DNA of 7,526 nt from Acidimicrobiaceae bacterium (GTDB lineage: Bacteria > Actinomycetota > Acidimicrobiia > Acidimicrobiales > Salinilacustritrichaceae): positions 224 to 7,749 of the forward strand of contig DMTU01000132.1 of the NCBI GenBank assembly GCA_003476595.1. Direction: 5' to 3'. Of the stretch, positions 6,901-7,526 are shown piece by piece. Below the pieces are notes generated by a model, which did not search any database, had not been told where the DNA came from, and was given only the letters and a program-made list of their open reading frames with translations. Position 1 is the stretch's first letter. Every line of letters starts with the position of its first letter. Position numbers and translations under genes: made by a program.

Positions 6901-7526
6901 CGGGTCCCGTCGTCCCGGCCGTCGAGGTAGGCGGCGGCGTCGTACCAGTACGACGGGATCTCCTCGGGCCGCTGCAGGTTCGCCGGGGCCATCTCCCGCA
7001 GCCACAGCGGCGGGAGGGCGGCGTAGGCCAGGCCGGCGACCGCGACCGCGCCGATGATGCCGCGCCGGGTGACCTGCTCGGCCAGGGCGCCCACCGCTGC
7101 GCCGATGGCCAGGGCCATGGCCAGCGCGACGAGGGGGACGGCCCGGGGCAGGCTGCGCATGGCGAGGCCGACGTCGGTGAGCAGGAACGCCTTGATGAAC
7201 CCGCCGGCGGGCGAGGGCGACCCCCACGGGTGCGCGCCGATGGCGATGACCGTGCCGAGCAGGAGCATGCCGACGAGGAAGGTCCGGTGCCGCCAGCGCA
7301 CCACGCCGAGGGCGAGCAGGCCCAGGATCGGCAGCGCGTAGGTCAGCCCGAGCAGCCAGAGCCGCTGGGTGTAGTCCACGCTGGGCTCGATCCACGGGCC
7401 GAGGCGGTCACCGCCGTAGAAGAACCAGTAGCCGAGCCCCCGGAGCACCTCGTGGGACACCGAGGCGTCGGCCACGACCTTGGCCGTCTCGGTGTAGCGC
7501 AGGACCTCGATGCCGTCGGTGGCCTG
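3942..7526 (-). CDS. aftD: Alpha-(1->3)-arabinofuranosyltransferase family protein (AftD-like, DUF3367), N-terminus missing
   Basis: The C-terminal 1194 residues of a very large membrane glycosyltransferase; the frame is open to the right edge, so the start is outside. AftD enzymes of the GT-C class transfer arabinofuranose from a decaprenyl-phosphate donor onto envelope arabinan on the outer face of the membrane. Seen (numbered from the edge): RYTETAKV near 11-18, then VLRGLGYWFFYGGDRLGPWI, which I recognise as typical of this family. Hydrophobic helices lie at about 56-76, 82-97, 128-148 and 156-175, followed by an extracytoplasmic region of about 850 residues. That region holds two discoidin-like carbohydrate-binding modules marked by DGDPTTAWR (near 502) and DGDPTTWW (near 731). 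Four more helices lie at about 1037-1056, 1091-1118, 1128-1148 and 1169-1188, and a short cationic tail ends WARRSDYR. Mycobacterial AftD is about 1400 residues, so roughly 200 are missing, including the usual GT-C catalytic aspartates. The family is confident; the exact acceptor and linkage are not. It heads the run of genes leading into the hydrolase and nucleotidase. Confidence 0.88.
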   Translation of the reverse strand, partial: QATDGIEVLRYTETAKVVADASVSHEVLRGLGYWFFYGGDRLGPWIEPSVDYTQRLWLLGLTYALPILGLLALGVVRWRHRTFLVGMLLLGTVIAIGAHPWGSPSPAGGFIKAFLLTDVGLAMRSLPRAVPLVALAMALAIGAAVGALAEQVTRRGIIGAVAVAGLAYAALPPLWLREMAPANLQRPEEIPSYWYDAAAYLDGRDDGTRVLEIPGIDFASYRWGNTVDPVLPGLMDRPYAARELIPYGTPASADLLNALDLELQEQTMSDQGLAAMARLMGVGDVVLRNDTQYERYNTPRPRSLLDLVSSMPGLGDPATFGDDVPNVPIDDAPMVDEQHLARDGALPDSPAIVAFPVEDARDIVRTHAAEQVLLLSGSGAGIVDAAQAGLIDGDELIRYSAELTEDPDFVRDHLRDDRGLIVTDTNRKRGERWTTVRHTQGFTETQDGGILGTDRTDNRLPVLPNRPGTQTVAEHRGVEVRASDYGNPITYTPEERPANGVDGDPTTAWRVAAFADAVGHRIVLTAPRPVTTDEVTLLQPQTGEINRWITEVELSFDGEDQMTVELDDSSRSQPGQTIDIGERTFRELSIEIQADTAGRRPGWDNLTSVGFAEIDVAGLEVDEVIRMPSDLLDAGGFRTLSYPLALTQTRIRSIATEVTRTDEEFSMARAIDLPTTRQYALRGTARLSARAASPVLDALLGRGGLAAGQPLVTATSTLPGGLGHLPSNVLDGDPTTWWTTTFAAPPGQTLRIEAPESTTASELSLLLVDDAEHSVPTTVQVRADGTEVITAPLTAVPAGDGLVAATIALPEPVTADVFEVAFPEIEPRTTMDWYSKGPVVLPIAVAEAALGDLAVPGFDDIVDSGCRSDLVEVDGRPVEVRVRGTVTDALDGDGLAISACDAGVTIAGGDRTFRTAEGRITGIDIDQLVWRSDAGGTAPTSATATPLLDQAPDAPRVRVLSSDDATVEVRVDGADPGTPFWLVLGQSHSPGWELQADEAEAEDTQLVDGHANGFLVTPSASTFEATLRFTPQNRVEVGLLTSAIAVLGALVLALLPVREIRPLPIPLQEPLRRLRALTWEGALPTRRDARVLGVVVAVVTAALVTVPIGVAVGLAAGFATRRETWRPIFTLLPAGLLAAAAGYVLVLQLRNEIPPGLHWPNQTGRLHPLGLTAVVLLGVDVVIAQLWARRSDYR

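Noticed and set aside
5896..7395. 499-codon open frame on the minus strand in another frame of the AftD-like gene
   Set aside because: It is extremely rich in Arg, Pro, Ala and Gly with no hydrophobic segments, while the overlapping frame has clear membrane helices and family motifs.
1..7526. CRISPR arrays, tRNA or rRNA genes, insertion sequences, phage or toxin-antitoxin genes
   Set aside because: I saw no regularly spaced repeats, no cloverleaf or rRNA-like sequence, no transposase or integrase motifs and no local drop in GC that would suggest recent transfer.

Overview
The window is a compact, very GC-rich stretch of bacterial chromosome. Third codon positions are almost all G or C, genes abut or overlap, several genes lack a Shine-Dalgarno sequence, and there is an AftD/DUF3367-type arabinofuranosyltransferase together with an LLM-class (F420-type) oxidoreductase. 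This points to an actinobacterium. The style of the proteins suggests a member of the Acidimicrobiia (Ilumatobacter/Iamia-like), but that placement is an inference from memory of related proteins.

Layout. Positions 1-326 (minus strand) hold the first 108 residues of an LLM-class flavin-dependent oxidoreductase that runs off the left edge. A 15-bp perfect GC-rich hairpin (359-392) separates it from a single-domain cold-shock protein (421-621, minus). Next on the same strand is a 374-residue uncharacterised protein (689-1813) that resembles the two-domain lipocalin-like CrtC/DUF7064-DUF7065 group. It is transcribed divergently from a nitroreductase-family protein (1833-2537, plus). The two start codons lie only about 20 bp apart around what looks like one shared -10 element. 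The nitroreductase converges on a second cluster, with a hairpin (2548-2581) in the 63-bp gap that probably serves as a terminator for both sides.

The right half (2601-7526, minus) looks like one transcription unit. It starts with a very large membrane protein of the alpha-(1->3)-arabinofuranosyltransferase (AftD) family, of which 1194 residues are visible and the N-terminus lies beyond the right edge. A 223-residue alpha/beta hydrolase follows after 31 bp, and then a 213-residue HAD-type 5'(3')-deoxyribonucleotidase whose GTG start overlaps the hydrolase stop (GTGA).

The AftD-like enzyme would act in cell-envelope arabinan or glycan assembly, with its catalytic GT-C part in the membrane and large carbohydrate-binding domains outside. 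The hydrolase and nucleotidase are small soluble cytoplasmic enzymes whose link to it is positional only. No gene-free stretch exceeds 100 bases. I saw no tRNA, rRNA, CRISPR array, insertion sequence or phage gene. This is mostly ordinary chromosomal sequence; the points most worth a second look are the symmetric divergent promoter, the two hairpins and the architecture of the AftD-like protein.
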